Source: Salinicola socius (GTDB lineage Bacteria; Pseudomonadota; Gammaproteobacteria; Pseudomonadales; Halomonadaceae). Taken from it: a DNA stretch of 64,000 nucleotides. The position numbers were made by a program, and so were the translations under genes. Shown here one piece after another: positions 7,983-18,681 of the stretch. The DNA lies in NCBI RefSeq assembly GCF_001937195.1, contig NZ_MSDO01000017.1:1-64000 (forward strand). The letters run 5' to 3'. Below the pieces are notes generated by a model that was not told the origin of the DNA, did not search any database, and worked only from the letters and a program-made list of their open reading frames with translations. Position 1 is the first letter of the stretch; every line of letters begins with the position of its first letter.

Positions 7983-9355
7983 ATGGCCTGGTCCATGATC
8001 AAACCCGTGATCCAACACGTGAACTGGCAAGCTTCCTGGCTGAACTCAGTTACGCCCGGATACCGCAACACGTCGTCGAGCGCTGCCAGGCCTATTATCT
8101 GGACTGGCTCGGCTCGGCGCTGGCCGGCAGGAATCACGCGCCGATCCCGCTGTTCGAGCAGTACAGCAAGCTCATGGGGCCCAGCGACGGCGGCTGTCAG
8201 CAACTGACCGATCGCCGCATGACCTCGCCGCATTTCGCCGCGCTGGTCAACGCCGCCGCGTCGCACGTGGTCGAGCAGGACGATCTGCACAACAGCTCAG
8301 TGCTGCACCCCGCCACCGTGGTCTTCCCCGCCGCGCTGGCGACCGCCCAGGATCTGGGCAGCAGTGGCCGGGATCTGATCACTGCCGCCGTGGCCGGTTA
8401 CGAGGCGGGGATTCGGATCGGCGAATTTCTGGGCCGCTCTCATTACCGTGTCTTTCATACCACCGGCACCGCCGGCACGCTGGCTGCCGCGGTGGCCGCA
8501 GGCAAGCTGATGGAACTCGACACCGACGGTTTCGTGAATCTGCTCGGCAACGCCGGCACCCAGGCTGCCGGGCTGTGGGAATTCCTGCGCGACGCTGCCG
8601 ACTCCAAGCAGCTGCACACGGCCAAGGCCGCTTCCGACGGTATTGTTGCCGCCTACATGACCCAGAGCGGCCTGACGGGGGCCAAGCATATTCTCGAAGG
8701 GCCCCAGGGGATGGCTGCGGGAATGTCCACCGATGCCGACCCGAGCCGGCTGACGGACCGACTCGGCGAACGCTGGGCGCTGGTCGAGACCTCATTCAAG
8801 TTTCACGCCTCCTGCCGGCATACGCACCCGGCAGCGGACGCCCTGCTGGCATTGATGCAGCGAGAGGCGCTGACCCACGGCGACATCGAAACCGTCACCG
8901 CGAAAGTCCACCAGGCCGCGATCGACGTGCTCGGGCCCGTCGTCCACCCGCGCACTATCCATCAGGCCAAGTTTTCGATGGGTAGCGTGCTGGGGCTCAT
9001 TGCCGTACATGGCGATGCCGGCCTGGCCAGCTTTCGCGACCACGCCCTCCAGGACGCGGCCGTCGCTGCCTTTGCTCAACGCGTGACAATGCAATTGGAC
9101 TCGGAGGTGGATGCGGCCTATCCCCGGCGCTGGCTGGGCCGTGTCGATATCACGACCCGCGACGGCCGGCGGTTGAGCGCCGCCATCGACGAACCCAAGG
9201 GCGACCCGGGCAATACCCTGAGCCGGGACGAGCTGGAAGCGAAGTTTCGCCGTCTGGTCACGTTTTCGGGCGCGGCCACTGACGACGAAGTTATCAAGCT
9301 GATCGCCCATGCCTGGAATCTGGCGGCGGTGACACGCCTCGAGCCGTTACTGTGA
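7979..9355 (+). CDS. MmgE/PrpD family protein of the itaconate cluster (PA0881-like)
   Basis: 458 residues from ATG 7979, which overlaps the VOC stop codon; the open frame extends further upstream but inside the VOC gene. Typical MmgE/PrpD all-helical front with YYLDWLGSALAG and NAAASHVVEQDDLHNSSVLHPA, and later KFHASCRHTHPAADALL, the family's Cys/His-containing segment. The family includes 2-methylcitrate dehydratase, cis-aconitate decarboxylase and iminodisuccinate epimerase, so the fold alone does not give the reaction. Positional counterpart PA0881 is reported to extend the pathway's substrate range. An isomerase or dehydratase acting on mesaconate, citramalate or itaconate isomers is the best guess. 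Confidence 0.82.
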   Translation: MNGLVHDQTRDPTRELASFLAELSYARIPQHVVERCQAYYLDWLGSALAGRNHAPIPLFEQYSKLMGPSDGGCQQLTDRRMTSPHFAALVNAAASHVVEQDDLHNSSVLHPATVVFPAALATAQDLGSSGRDLITAAVAGYEAGIRIGEFLGRSHYRVFHTTGTAGTLAAAVAAGKLMELDTDGFVNLLGNAGTQAAGLWEFLRDAADSKQLHTAKAASDGIVAAYMTQSGLTGAKHILEGPQGMAAGMSTDADPSRLTDRLGERWALVETSFKFHASCRHTHPAADALLALMQREALTHGDIETVTAKVHQAAIDVLGPVVHPRTIHQAKFSMGSVLGLIAVHGDAGLASFRDHALQDAAVAAFAQRVTMQLDSEVDAAYPRRWLGRVDITTRDGRRLSAAIDEPKGDPGNTLSRDELEAKFRRLVTFSGAATDDEVIKLIAHAWNLAAVTRLEPLL

Positions 9356-9404
9356 GCCGACTCCCGGTCCGCGCCGAATCTCCGTTTTTCGAACAGGATC
9401 TGAC

Positions 9405-10604
9405 ATGACTGCTCAACCCCCTCGCCCCCTGGATGGCATTACCGTGGTCAGCCTCGAGCATGCCATCGCCGCCCCTTTCTGTACGCGACAACTTGCCGAT
9501 CAGGGCGCCCGGGTCATCAAGATCGAGCGCCCAGGTGTCGGCGACTTTGCCCGCGGCTATGACAAGCGCGTCCACGGCCTCTCCTCGCATTTCGTCTGGA
9601 CCAACCGATCGAAGGAGAGCCTGACGCTCAATTTGAAACATGAGGCTGCCGAGCCGATCCTCGACGACTTGCTCGCGGAAGCCGATGTGCTGGTGCAGAA
9701 TCTGGCCCCCGGTGCCGCCGCTCGCATGGGCCTCGGCTTCGACACGCTGCATGGGCGATTCCCGCGTCTGATCGTTTGCGATATCTCCGGTTACGGCGAG
9801 GGCGGACCCTTTGAGACCAAGAAAGCCTACGATCTGTTGATCCAGAGCGAGGCGGGCTTTCTCTCCGTCACCGGTGGACCCGAACCGGATGCGATGGCCA
9901 AGGCGGGCTGTTCGGTCGCCGACATCGCCGCCGGCATGTACGCCTACAGCAATATTCTCTCGGCGCTGCTGCTGCGTGGGCGGACCGGCGAAGGCTCGCA
10001 CATCGACGTCTCGATGCTGGAGAGCCTGGTCGAGTGGATGGGCTATCCAATGTATTACGCGTTCGATGGCGCGACCCCACCGCCTCGGGCTGGCGCCTCC
10101 CACTCCACGATCTATCCCTATGGCCCCTTCCCTACCGGCGACGGCGGCACCGTCATGCTCGGCTTGCAGAACGAACGCGAATGGCAGCTGTTCTGCGAGA
10201 AGGTCATGAAGCAGCCGGCACTGGCCACGGACGAACGCTTCGATGCCAACTTCAAGCGTTCGGAGAATCGCGCCTCTCTGCGCGCGCTGATCGATACGGT
10301 CTTTGCCGAACTCACGGCGGAGCAGGTGATCGCGCGACTCGATCATGCCCAGATTGCCAACGCTCACGTCAATGACATGGCCGGCGTGTGGAACCATCCG
10401 CAGTTGGCGGCCCGAGACCGCTGGCGCGAGGTGATGACGCCCGGCGGGAAGGTGCCGGCAGCGTTGCCGCCCGGACGCAACATGGCGTACGAGCCTCGCA
10501 TGGATGCCGTCCCCGCGCTCGGCGAACACAGCGAAGCCATTCTCGAGCAGTTGGGGTACGCCGTCGAAGACGTGGACACGCTGCGCCAAGCCGGTACGAT
10601 CTGA
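9405..10604 (+). CDS. ict: Family III (CaiB/BaiF) CoA-transferase, probable itaconate CoA-transferase
   Basis: 399 residues, full length for family III CoA-transferases. N-terminal PLDGITVVSLEHAIAAPFCTRQLADQGARVIKIERPG contacts CoA. The catalytic aspartate lies in CSVADIAAGMYAYS, followed by GRTGEGSHIDVSMLES. Expected to move CoA from succinyl-CoA (or another donor) to itaconate, and probably to other C5 dicarboxylates, making the substrate for the hydratase at 5516-6382. Lies 49 bp after the MmgE/PrpD gene. The order hydratase, dehydrogenase, VOC, MmgE/PrpD, CoA-transferase, lyase matches PA0878-PA0883, which supports itaconate over other acids used by this family. Confidence 0.87.
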   Translation: MTAQPPRPLDGITVVSLEHAIAAPFCTRQLADQGARVIKIERPGVGDFARGYDKRVHGLSSHFVWTNRSKESLTLNLKHEAAEPILDDLLAEADVLVQNLAPGAAARMGLGFDTLHGRFPRLIVCDISGYGEGGPFETKKAYDLLIQSEAGFLSVTGGPEPDAMAKAGCSVADIAAGMYAYSNILSALLLRGRTGEGSHIDVSMLESLVEWMGYPMYYAFDGATPPPRAGASHSTIYPYGPFPTGDGGTVMLGLQNEREWQLFCEKVMKQPALATDERFDANFKRSENRASLRALIDTVFAELTAEQVIARLDHAQIANAHVNDMAGVWNHPQLAARDRWREVMTPGGKVPAALPPGRNMAYEPRMDAVPALGEHSEAILEQLGYAVEDVDTLRQAGTI

Positions 10605-10662
10605 CCATATCTTTCGATTCGACGCCCCTTCATCCCATTCGATCATGCGAGGAAAAGCGCCC

Positions 10663-11487
10663 ATGACTTCCCCCACTCCGCCCCGCTCGGCGCTGTTCGT
10701 GCCGGCCAATCGGCCCGAGCGCATTCCCAAGGCGCTGGCCAGCGGTGCCGATATCGTGATCGTGGATCTGGAAGATGCGGTAGCGCCGGCGGCCAAGCCC
10801 GAGGCACGGCGTGCGCTGAGCGCTTTTCTCGAGGGCGCGCCGGATGACGCGATCTGGGTCAGGATCAACGCTGCCGATACGAACGATTTCGCCGAAGATC
10901 TGGCGCTGTGCCATGGCCGGTCGGGCATCGCCGGTCTCGTGGTACCCAAGGCGGAGAGTGCCGACGCGCTGGCCGAGGCAGGCGCCCGTGGAGTCGCGCT
11001 GATACCGTTGATCGAGAGTGCCTGTGGATTGCAGGCACTGCCCGAGCTCGCTCGATTCCCGGGTGTTCGCCAGTTGAGCTTCGGCGCGCTGGATCTCGGC
11101 CTGGACCTGGGTATCGAGCCGGGTAGCGAAGGCGGGGATTGGATGCTGAACCAGGCGCGCTATCAGATCATCCTGCAATCGCGCCTGGCTGGGCTCGCGC
11201 CCCCTATCGAGACCGTTCATCCCGAATTTCGCGACATGGGCGTCATCGAACGGGCAGCCAGACGCGCGGTCGAGATGGGCTTCGGTGGCATGCTCTGCAT
11301 TCATCCGCGCCAGGTCGCCGTCGTCAACGACGCTTTCCGGCCGACTGCCGATCAGCTGGCCTGGGCGACGCGGGTGATCGAAGCCGCCGAGCAAGACGCT
11401 GGCGCCGGCCAGATCGATGGTCAGATGATCGATGCACCGGTCATGGAGCGTGCCCGCCGACTCGTTGCCAGCGCAGAACGAGGCTGA
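10663..11487 (+). CDS. ccl: CitE-like CoA-ester lyase, probable (S)-citramalyl-CoA lyase
   Basis: 274 residues from ATG 10663, preceded by GAGGAAAAG; an in-frame ATG six codons upstream lacks a comparable site. HpcH/HpaI-CitE barrel: RSALFVPANRPERIPKAL at the start, the metal/substrate acid residues in DIVIVDLEDAVAP, the conserved Arg in VRINAAD, and ALIPLIESA, LSFGALDLGLDLG and CIHPRQ. Expected to split citramalyl-CoA into pyruvate and acetyl-CoA, finishing the itaconate route. It ends the enzyme half of the cluster. A 479-bp gap separates it from the TRAP genes. Confidence 0.87.
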   Translation: MTSPTPPRSALFVPANRPERIPKALASGADIVIVDLEDAVAPAAKPEARRALSAFLEGAPDDAIWVRINAADTNDFAEDLALCHGRSGIAGLVVPKAESADALAEAGARGVALIPLIESACGLQALPELARFPGVRQLSFGALDLGLDLGIEPGSEGGDWMLNQARYQIILQSRLAGLAPPIETVHPEFRDMGVIERAARRAVEMGFGGMLCIHPRQVAVVNDAFRPTADQLAWATRVIEAAEQDAGAGQIDGQMIDAPVMERARRLVASAERG

Positions 11488-12998
<1,511 letters not shown>

Positions 12999-13009
12999 CC
13001 GAGCCGAAC

Positions 13010-13651
13010 ATGACACGTTTCCTGCGTGCCTGGGCGCATCTGGAGGAGGGCCTGGTGGCCTTCCTTCTCGCCCTCATGACCCTGGTGACCTTCAGTTACG
13101 TGATGGTCAACAATCTCTATACCGTCTTCTACGATGCAGCGGACCTGTTTCCCTTCGCGGAAACGCCGCTCTTCGCGATCGGTGATTTCATCATCGATCT
13201 CGCCCAGGAAATGACCTGGAGCATCGCCTTGACCAAAGCGTGCTTCGCCTGGCTGATCTTCCTGGGTATCGCCTATATCGTGCGCATCGGCGCCAATATC
13301 GGTGTCGATCTTATCGTCAGGCTGTTGCCCGAACGCCTGCAGCGGGGCGTCGGCATTCTGACGTGTCTGATCTGTATCGCCTATACGGCGCTGTTCGCGG
13401 TTTCCAGCTACAGCTGGGTGCAGGCGCTCATGCATGCGCGCATCGGTGCCGAGGACCTCGACCAGTATGGCGTTCTGCAGTGGCATATCACGATCATCGT
13501 GCCGATCGGCTTTACGCTGGTGCTGATACGACTGATCGAAGTACTGATACGCATGCTGCGCGGTGAGCAGATCACGCTGGAGTTGAGCAACGAATCCACC
13601 GACGCGTTGAAACTCCAGGATGAAGCCGGTAACGAGGAGAAGTCGCCATGA
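13010..13651 (+). CDS. dctQ: TRAP transporter small membrane subunit (DctQ family)
   Basis: 213 residues, 11 bp after the binding-protein gene. Predicted four-helix DctQ protein with hydrophobic spans GLVAFLLALMTLVTFSYVMV, a second near FAWLIFLGIAYIVRIGANIGVDLI, a third ILTCLICIAYTALFAVSSY and a fourth IIVPIGFTLVLIRLIEVLI. The RIGANIGVDL segment is the typical DctQ signature. Its last codons overlap the large-subunit start (ATGA at 13648-13651). Slightly longer than average for DctQ because of an insert between helices 1 and 2 and a charged tail. Confidence 0.88.
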   Translation: MTRFLRAWAHLEEGLVAFLLALMTLVTFSYVMVNNLYTVFYDAADLFPFAETPLFAIGDFIIDLAQEMTWSIALTKACFAWLIFLGIAYIVRIGANIGVDLIVRLLPERLQRGVGILTCLICIAYTALFAVSSYSWVQALMHARIGAEDLDQYGVLQWHITIIVPIGFTLVLIRLIEVLIRMLRGEQITLELSNESTDALKLQDEAGNEEKSP

Positions 13652-14931
13652 CCATCGTCTTCCTGTTCGTGGTGCTGTTCGGCCTGCTCTTCCTCAACGT
13701 GCCGATCGCCTTCTCGCTGGGTATCGCCAGTTCGCTGACCATCATGCTGTTCAGTCAGGACTCGCTGAGCTCGCTGGCGATCAAGCTGTTCGAGACATCC
13801 GAGCACTACACGCTGCTGGCGATTCCGTTCTTCATCCTCGCCGGCGCCTTCATGACCAGCGGCGGCGTGGCGAGACGCCTGATCAACTTCGCCAACGCCT
13901 GTGTCGGCCATATCCGCGGCGGCCTGGCGATCGCTTCCGTGCTCTCCTGCGTGATGTTCGCGGCGCTCTCCGGCTCGTCTCCGGCAACCGTGGCAGCGGT
14001 AGGCTCGGTGGTCATCGCGGGGATGACGCGATCCGGCTACACCAAGGATTTCGGTACCGGCATCGTCTGTAACGCGGGCACCCTTGGCATCCTGATTCCG
14101 CCATCGATCGTGATGGTGGTCTACGCCACGGTGACGGAAAGCTCCGTCGGCAAGATCTTCGTTGCCGGTATCGTGCCAGGATTGCTGCTGGGTCTGATCC
14201 TGATGGTGGCGATCTACATCGTCGCACGGATCAAGAAGATGCCCGCCCTGCCACGCCCCACGGTCGGTGAGTTTTTCGCCACCGCTCGCAAGGCCAGCTG
14301 GGGGCTTCTCACCATCGTGATCGTGCTCGGCGGCATCTACGGCGGGTTCTTCACTCCGACCGAAGCCGCCGCCGTGGCCGCGGTCTACGCCGGCTTCGTC
14401 GCGCTGTTCGTCTATCGGGACATCACCCTCAAGCAGTGTCCGGGTGTGTTGCTCGATGCCGCCAAGCTGTCGGTGGTGCTGATGTTCATCATCGCCAATG
14501 CGATGCTGTTCGCCCACGTGCTGACCACCGAGCAGATCCCGCAGACGATCACGGCGTGGGTGGTCGAACAGGGCTTCTCGCCAATCACCTTCCTGCTGGT
14601 GGTAAATATCGTGTTGCTGGTGGCGGGATCTTTCATGGAACCGTCGGCGATCATCCTGATCCTGGCGCCCATCCTGTTCCCGGTCGCCGTACAGCTCGGC
14701 ATCGACCCGATCCATTTCGGCATCATCATGGTGGTCAACATGGAGATCGGCCTGGTCACGCCACCGGTAGGCTTGAACCTGTTCGTGGCTTCCGCCGTCA
14801 CCGGCATGCCGCTGACACGCACGATCCGGGCGGCAACGCCATGGCTCTTCCTGCTGCTCGGTTTCCTGCTGCTGGTGACCTATGTGCCTTTCCTGTCGCT
14901 GGGATTGCCCAACTGGCTAGGCATGCCCTAG
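13648..14931 (+). CDS. dctM: TRAP transporter large permease subunit (DctM family)
   Basis: 427 residues, standard length for DctM, almost entirely membrane helices. Seen: FSLGIASSLTIMLF near the start, IPFFILAGAFMTSGGVARRLI, the conserved GSSPATVAAVGSVVIAGM, TLGILIPPSIVMVVYA, and near the end EIGLVTPPVGLNLFVASAVTGMPL. Uses the sodium gradient to import the solute captured by DctP, together with DctQ. Last gene of the itaconate/TRAP cluster, followed by a strong terminator. Confidence 0.92.
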   Translation: MTIVFLFVVLFGLLFLNVPIAFSLGIASSLTIMLFSQDSLSSLAIKLFETSEHYTLLAIPFFILAGAFMTSGGVARRLINFANACVGHIRGGLAIASVLSCVMFAALSGSSPATVAAVGSVVIAGMTRSGYTKDFGTGIVCNAGTLGILIPPSIVMVVYATVTESSVGKIFVAGIVPGLLLGLILMVAIYIVARIKKMPALPRPTVGEFFATARKASWGLLTIVIVLGGIYGGFFTPTEAAAVAAVYAGFVALFVYRDITLKQCPGVLLDAAKLSVVLMFIIANAMLFAHVLTTEQIPQTITAWVVEQGFSPITFLLVVNIVLLVAGSFMEPSAIILILAPILFPVAVQLGIDPIHFGIIMVVNMEIGLVTPPVGLNLFVASAVTGMPLTRTIRAATPWLFLLLGFLLLVTYVPFLSLGLPNWLGMP

Positions 14932-14965
14932 TCGGCAAGACGAGGATCCCGTACCACCCACTACC

Positions 14966-14996
14966 GAGGGCGCCATCATGGCGCCCTCTTTCGTTT
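14966..14996 (+). terminator. Rho-independent terminator after dctM
   Basis: GAGGGCGCCA and TGGCGCCCTC form a 10-bp stem with loop TCA, followed by TTTCGTTT. It closes the catabolic cluster. It also sits just past the 3' end of the convergent kinase gene. Confidence 0.85.
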
Positions 14997-15040
14997 ACCC
15001 AAGTCTCGGCAAAGATGAGCCGTGGGACTTTCGACCTTCG

Positions 15041-16774
15041 CTACTTCAACCACCAGGACAGAATCAACAGCAGCAGCAGTACGGTGGCAATGGCCTGCCA
15101 GACGTTCGCGGGCTCCCGCCAAGGCGGACGACGATGCTCGTCTTCTCCCTTTGGCACCGGTCGCAGATGATAGGCAAGCTCGGTAAGGCGACGGAACCGC
15201 AGCGCCCGCAGCGGATCGAGCGAGCGCCGCAGCGCATCGTCGAGATCGCCGCTGATCGCGGGATTGCTCAGCTGCGCGCGACGGTAGGTCATCTGCTCCA
15301 GATCGGTGTGGCTGCGCAGGTGATTGGGTAGCAGGGTGTAAGGCAGGTGTCCGGTGAGCATCCAGTAGACGATGGAGGCCAGCGAATACTGGTCGCTGCG
15401 CCGGCCGACTTCGGTATCCAGCGCGTACTCCGGCGCGCTGTGTTCGGTCAGCCCAACCTGACGAGCCAGCTGGCGTGCCTCGCCCAGGGCGTCGCCTTCG
15501 CGCTTGTGGCAGGCCCCGAAATCGGTCAGCAGCAGATTGCCGTGGCGGTCGATCAGGATATTGTCGGGATGGATATGCTGATGCAGGACGTCGTGACGAT
15601 GCAGCGCCTGCACTGCCTTGACCAGCTGACGCGCGATGTCGAGCCGCTGTTCCAGACTGGTCTGGGGGTGTCTTCCCAACCACTCGGTCAGCGTCTCGCC
15701 ATCGACGTAGCTCATCAGATAATAGAGATAGCGGCGGGGTCTCGCCGGTTCCATCACCTTGACCACGAACGGGGAGTTGACCCGTTCGACGACCCACTGC
15801 TGCAAGCCGAAATGTTCGAGATAGACGTTACGCGTCGAAAGTTCCGGACTCGGGGCCTTCATCACCATGTCGCGCCCGCTGCGGACGTCCCGCACACGGT
15901 AGAGTCGAGCCTTGGCGGTGCGCGACAGTATTTCCACCACCTCCAGCCCATCGAGGCGTTCGCCTTTCGCCAGCTCCGGCGGTACCGGCAGGTGGTGAAA
16001 GACCCGCGGCTGCTCGTTCGGTTCGCCATCCGACAGTCGATCGACCCGAACCAGCTGGAAGCAGAACTGGTTGGCGTTGTATCCCCGTTCGATGGCCCGC
16101 TGGTTGGCCGCCTCGGCCAGCCGTTCGCAGGCGGCGTCGAGATCGCTGACATCGGCACGGATCAGTTGCACGTACTCCGAGGGCACCAGCGTGCCACGAA
16201 CCGCCTGGGTCATGAACAGGAACAGATCGCCCTGCTTGAGCGCAAAACTGGAATAGTCGATATCGACATGGCCGTCCATCCCCAGCGCCCGCGAGGGATA
16301 TCGATAGCCACCGAGATCGGTGACGTGATCTCGCGTCAGCTGCTCGAATTCGGCGCCTCGGATGCGATAGACCAGCGTATCGCCCATGTGGAAGAGGTGC
16401 GCCTCGTGCTGATGGAAGATCATCGCCGATAGCGAGCAGATGTAGCTTCCGCCCTCGATGTAACCGCTCTGACTATGGCACCAGCTGTTCAAGGCGCGCA
16501 GCACCCGAGTAGCGGAAGTCTTGACGTCCCAGTGCTCCGGCGTCGAGTAGTAATCGGCCAGGAAACCGCGCACGCTGAGATCGCCGGCCTGCTTGGCGAT
16601 CGAGTTGCGCCAGGTAGAGTCGCTGATCAACGCACAGCCACCCTTGGAAACCAATTGCTCGCCCTGCGGGATCTGCACGGACATCGAGCTGCGATGGCGA
16701 TGCAGATCCGGCGCGACGAAGGCCTGACCGTAGGTCAGTGACAGCGAGCTTTTCGACAACGAGTTTCTCCCCAT
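15041..16774 (-). CDS. PP2C phosphatase-protein kinase fusion with degenerate active sites, membrane-anchored
   Basis: 577 residues in three parts. Residues about 1-240 are a PP2C-like domain: D52 in LISDSTW, HMGDTLVYRIRG, LTRDHV and SRALGMDG. Residues about 275-540 are a Ser/Thr kinase fold with MVMKAPSPE (the ATP-binding Lys), LLTDFGACHK (DFG kept), SAPEYALD and SDQYSLASIVYWMLTGHLPY. A single C-terminal membrane helix, AIATVLLLLLILSWW, follows. Two key positions are changed. The HRD catalytic aspartate is histidine (HQHIHPDN, codon 15575-15577, residue 400). The PP2C TDG aspartate is glutamine (MTQAV, codon 16205-16207, residue 190). The kinase also lacks a normal glycine-rich loop. The family normally couples both activities; this member may be a pseudoenzyme or scaffold. 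Isolated gene, convergent with dctM. Confidence 0.85.
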   Translation of the reverse strand: MGRNSLSKSSLSLTYGQAFVAPDLHRHRSSMSVQIPQGEQLVSKGGCALISDSTWRNSIAKQAGDLSVRGFLADYYSTPEHWDVKTSATRVLRALNSWCHSQSGYIEGGSYICSLSAMIFHQHEAHLFHMGDTLVYRIRGAEFEQLTRDHVTDLGGYRYPSRALGMDGHVDIDYSSFALKQGDLFLFMTQAVRGTLVPSEYVQLIRADVSDLDAACERLAEAANQRAIERGYNANQFCFQLVRVDRLSDGEPNEQPRVFHHLPVPPELAKGERLDGLEVVEILSRTAKARLYRVRDVRSGRDMVMKAPSPELSTRNVYLEHFGLQQWVVERVNSPFVVKVMEPARPRRYLYYLMSYVDGETLTEWLGRHPQTSLEQRLDIARQLVKAVQALHRHDVLHQHIHPDNILIDRHGNLLLTDFGACHKREGDALGEARQLARQVGLTEHSAPEYALDTEVGRRSDQYSLASIVYWMLTGHLPYTLLPNHLRSHTDLEQMTYRRAQLSNPAISGDLDDALRRSLDPLRALRFRRLTELAYHLRPVPKGEDEHRRPPWREPANVWQAIATVLLLLLILSWWLK

Positions 16775-16869
16775 GGATCGACGAACGGCGGGTGATCAGG
16801 CAGTCTCCCACTCACGACCGCAAACGGTGTCGGCCGTCCCGTCGGTCACGCGACGGATCGCCACCCGGA

Positions 16870-16899
16870 TTGGTAATCGGCCTAGCCTGTTCGTATAAT
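16870..16899 (+). promoter_or_regulatory. Sigma-70 promoter of ppa
   Basis: TTGGTA (16870-16875), an 18-bp spacer and a perfect TATAAT (16894-16899), about 53 bp before the ppa start codon. Confidence 0.75.
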
Positions 16900-16952
16900 T
16901 CCCCGGATTTTCGCCCGCTGGTGTTCAACCTGCAAACCGCAAGGACTCAACG

Positions 16953-17495
16953 ATGAGTTTCGACAAGATTCCCGCCGGAAAGGATCTCCCCAACGACGTG
17001 TACGTGGCGATCGAGATTCCCGCCAACCACGCACCGATCAAGTATGAAATCGACAAGGAAATGGACGCGCTGGTCGTCGACCGGTTCATGGCCACCCCGA
17101 TGTTCTACCCGGCCAACTACGGTTTCATCCCGAACACTCTGGCCGACGACGGCGACCCGCTCGATGCGCTGGTCGTGACGCCCTACCCGGTCCAGCCCGG
17201 CAGCGTGATTCGTGCGCGCCCGGTGGGCGTTCTGAACATGTCCGACGAAGCCGGTGAAGATGCCAAACTGGTTTGCGTACCCCACCAGAAACTGAGCTCT
17301 CTCTACGACGACGTGCATGAAGTCACTGACCTGCCCGAGCTGCTGCGTCAGCAAATCGCGCATTTCTTCGAGAACTACAAGGATCTCGAGAAAGGCAAGT
17401 GGGTCAAGATCGACTCGTGGGATGGCGCCGATGCGGCTCGCAAGGCCATCGAGAAGTCCGTCAATGCCTACGAAAACGAAAAAGCGAAGGTATAG
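16953..17495 (+). CDS. ppa: Inorganic pyrophosphatase (family I)
   Basis: 180 residues, matching the ~175-residue bacterial family I enzyme. Hydrolyses pyrophosphate to phosphate in the cytoplasm, using Mg2+, and so drives biosynthetic reactions forward. Seen: [19 protein letters not shown] with the substrate-binding Glu/Lys, [12 protein letters not shown], and the metal-binding signature [10 protein letters not shown] (D66, D68, D71). The acidic run [13 protein letters not shown] and the C-terminal [10 protein letters not shown] follow. Monocistronic, with its own promoter just upstream and a strong terminator after. Confidence 0.97.
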   Translation: MSFDKIPAGKDLPNDVYVAIEIPANHAPIKYEIDKEMDALVVDRFMATPMFYPANYGFIPNTLADDGDPLDALVVTPYPVQPGSVIRARPVGVLNMSDEAGEDAKLVCVPHQKLSSLYDDVHEVTDLPELLRQQIAHFFENYKDLEKGKWVKIDSWDGADAARKAIEKSVNAYENEKAKV

Positions 17496-17577
17496 ATAGA
17501 GAGCCGATATCTTCTGCATCTCCCGGGTCCAGGCTTGAAGGTCTGGGCTTCATAGGCAGGCATAGGCTTCACAGTAC

Positions 17578-17618
17578 GACGCCGCCCCGGCATCCAGACC
17601 GGGGCGGCGTCTTCGCGT
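17578..17618 (+). terminator. Strong terminator after ppa
   Basis: GACGCCGCCCCGG / CCGGGGCGGCGTC, a perfect 13-bp stem around an 8-base loop (17578-17611), followed by TTCGCGTT. It lies between convergent ppa and the DUF2333 gene and could serve both strands. Confidence 0.8.
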
Positions 17619-17649
17619 TCTGACCCGAGACAGCGCGATCAGATCACGC

Positions 17650-18681
17650 TCATAGCTGATGACGAATCTTCTCGACGAGCTGCGATGCCCGCACCGTATA
17701 ATTTGCCATCATCAGAGAGTGATTGGCGAACAGCCCGAAACCGGAGCCGTTGAGGATCACCGGGCTCCAGACCTGTGCCTGAGAGCTGGTCAGTTCCGCG
17801 ACCAGTTGATCGAAATCGGCACCGGCGCCACTGCCGTCGATGGCATCGGCGAAATCGATTCGGGCGGCCTGCATCAACTGCGCCAGCGCCCAGGTGGTAC
17901 CCCGCGCCTCGAAGAACACGTTGTCGATTCGCAGCCAGGGCGTACTGTCGGTCTGCTGATCGCCATTCGGCGACTGGCCGACATTGGCAGCCAGCTGCCG
18001 AGTCTGCGTCTCCAGGCGCTGCTGGACCTGTGCCAGCCAGTCGGACAGCGCCGAGGCATCCGGCGCAGCGGGTGGCTCGGTCGAGGCCGCGGCATCCTGA
18101 TTCGGCGCATCCGGCCCGGCGGCGTTCTCCAGGGCATTAAAGGCTTCACCGAGATTGTTGCGCGCGGCGAGCAGTACGGTTTCGGAAGCCGGCCAACGCC
18201 AGCTCTTGAGATCCCCGCCCAATGACTCGTTGGCCTGATTCAACGGTGCCGTTCCCACGCTCAGTGAATCGTTCAGCATCGCCACCGCATCACGAACCTG
18301 CTGGGTGACGCCGGCCTCCCAGTTGGGCATGTTGTCGAGCCAAAGTCCCGGCGGCATCACATCGTTGCGCAGGTAGCCGCCCGGCTTGTTGAGCAGCGTA
18401 TCGAGAATCGCGATGTTGGTGGCAAGAATCGCCTCGCCCGGTACGACCGTCGACTGCGCCTCACTGCCGGTATCCACCGTCTGCGGAAAACCGCGCTGCA
18501 TCTCGACCGCCTGCCTGGGATCGGTAGGCGCTGGCGTCCAGCTCCACCAGATACCCAGAATGATGCAGACCAGCAGATAGACGACGACCAGCGCCACCAG
18601 CGGCTTCCAGATCCAGCCGTATTGTGGCGTTTCGAGAACCTCGGTCCGCGATAGCGGCGCCTTTTTGCGAAACAGGGCCAT
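17650..18681 (-). CDS. DUF2333 family membrane protein
   Basis: 343 residues from ATG 18681, chosen because AAGGAT sits just before it; the longer open frame (to 18801) has no such site. One N-terminal membrane helix (PLVALVVVYLLVCIILGIWW, about residues 27-46) follows a short basic cytoplasmic tail (MALFRKKAPLSRTEV). The large remainder is predicted periplasmic: GEAILATNIAILDTLLNKPGGYLRND and LPPGLWLDNMPNWEAGV-type phrases diagnostic of DUF2333, a low-complexity PDAPNQDAAASTEPPAAPD linker, and NHSLMMANYTVRASQLVEKI at the end. Function unknown in the family. Convergent with ppa and divergent from dsbD. Confidence 0.85.
   Translation of the reverse strand: MALFRKKAPLSRTEVLETPQYGWIWKPLVALVVVYLLVCIILGIWWSWTPAPTDPRQAVEMQRGFPQTVDTGSEAQSTVVPGEAILATNIAILDTLLNKPGGYLRNDVMPPGLWLDNMPNWEAGVTQQVRDAVAMLNDSLSVGTAPLNQANESLGGDLKSWRWPASETVLLAARNNLGEAFNALENAAGPDAPNQDAAASTEPPAAPDASALSDWLAQVQQRLETQTRQLAANVGQSPNGDQQTDSTPWLRIDNVFFEARGTTWALAQLMQAARIDFADAIDGSGAGADFDQLVAELTSSQAQVWSPVILNGSGFGLFANHSLMMANYTVRASQLVEKIRHQL

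Noticed and set aside
9294-10949. 551-residue minus-strand open frame opposite the CoA-transferase
   Set aside because: Antisense shadow; the plus-strand gene has catalytic and CoA-binding motifs, while this frame has none.
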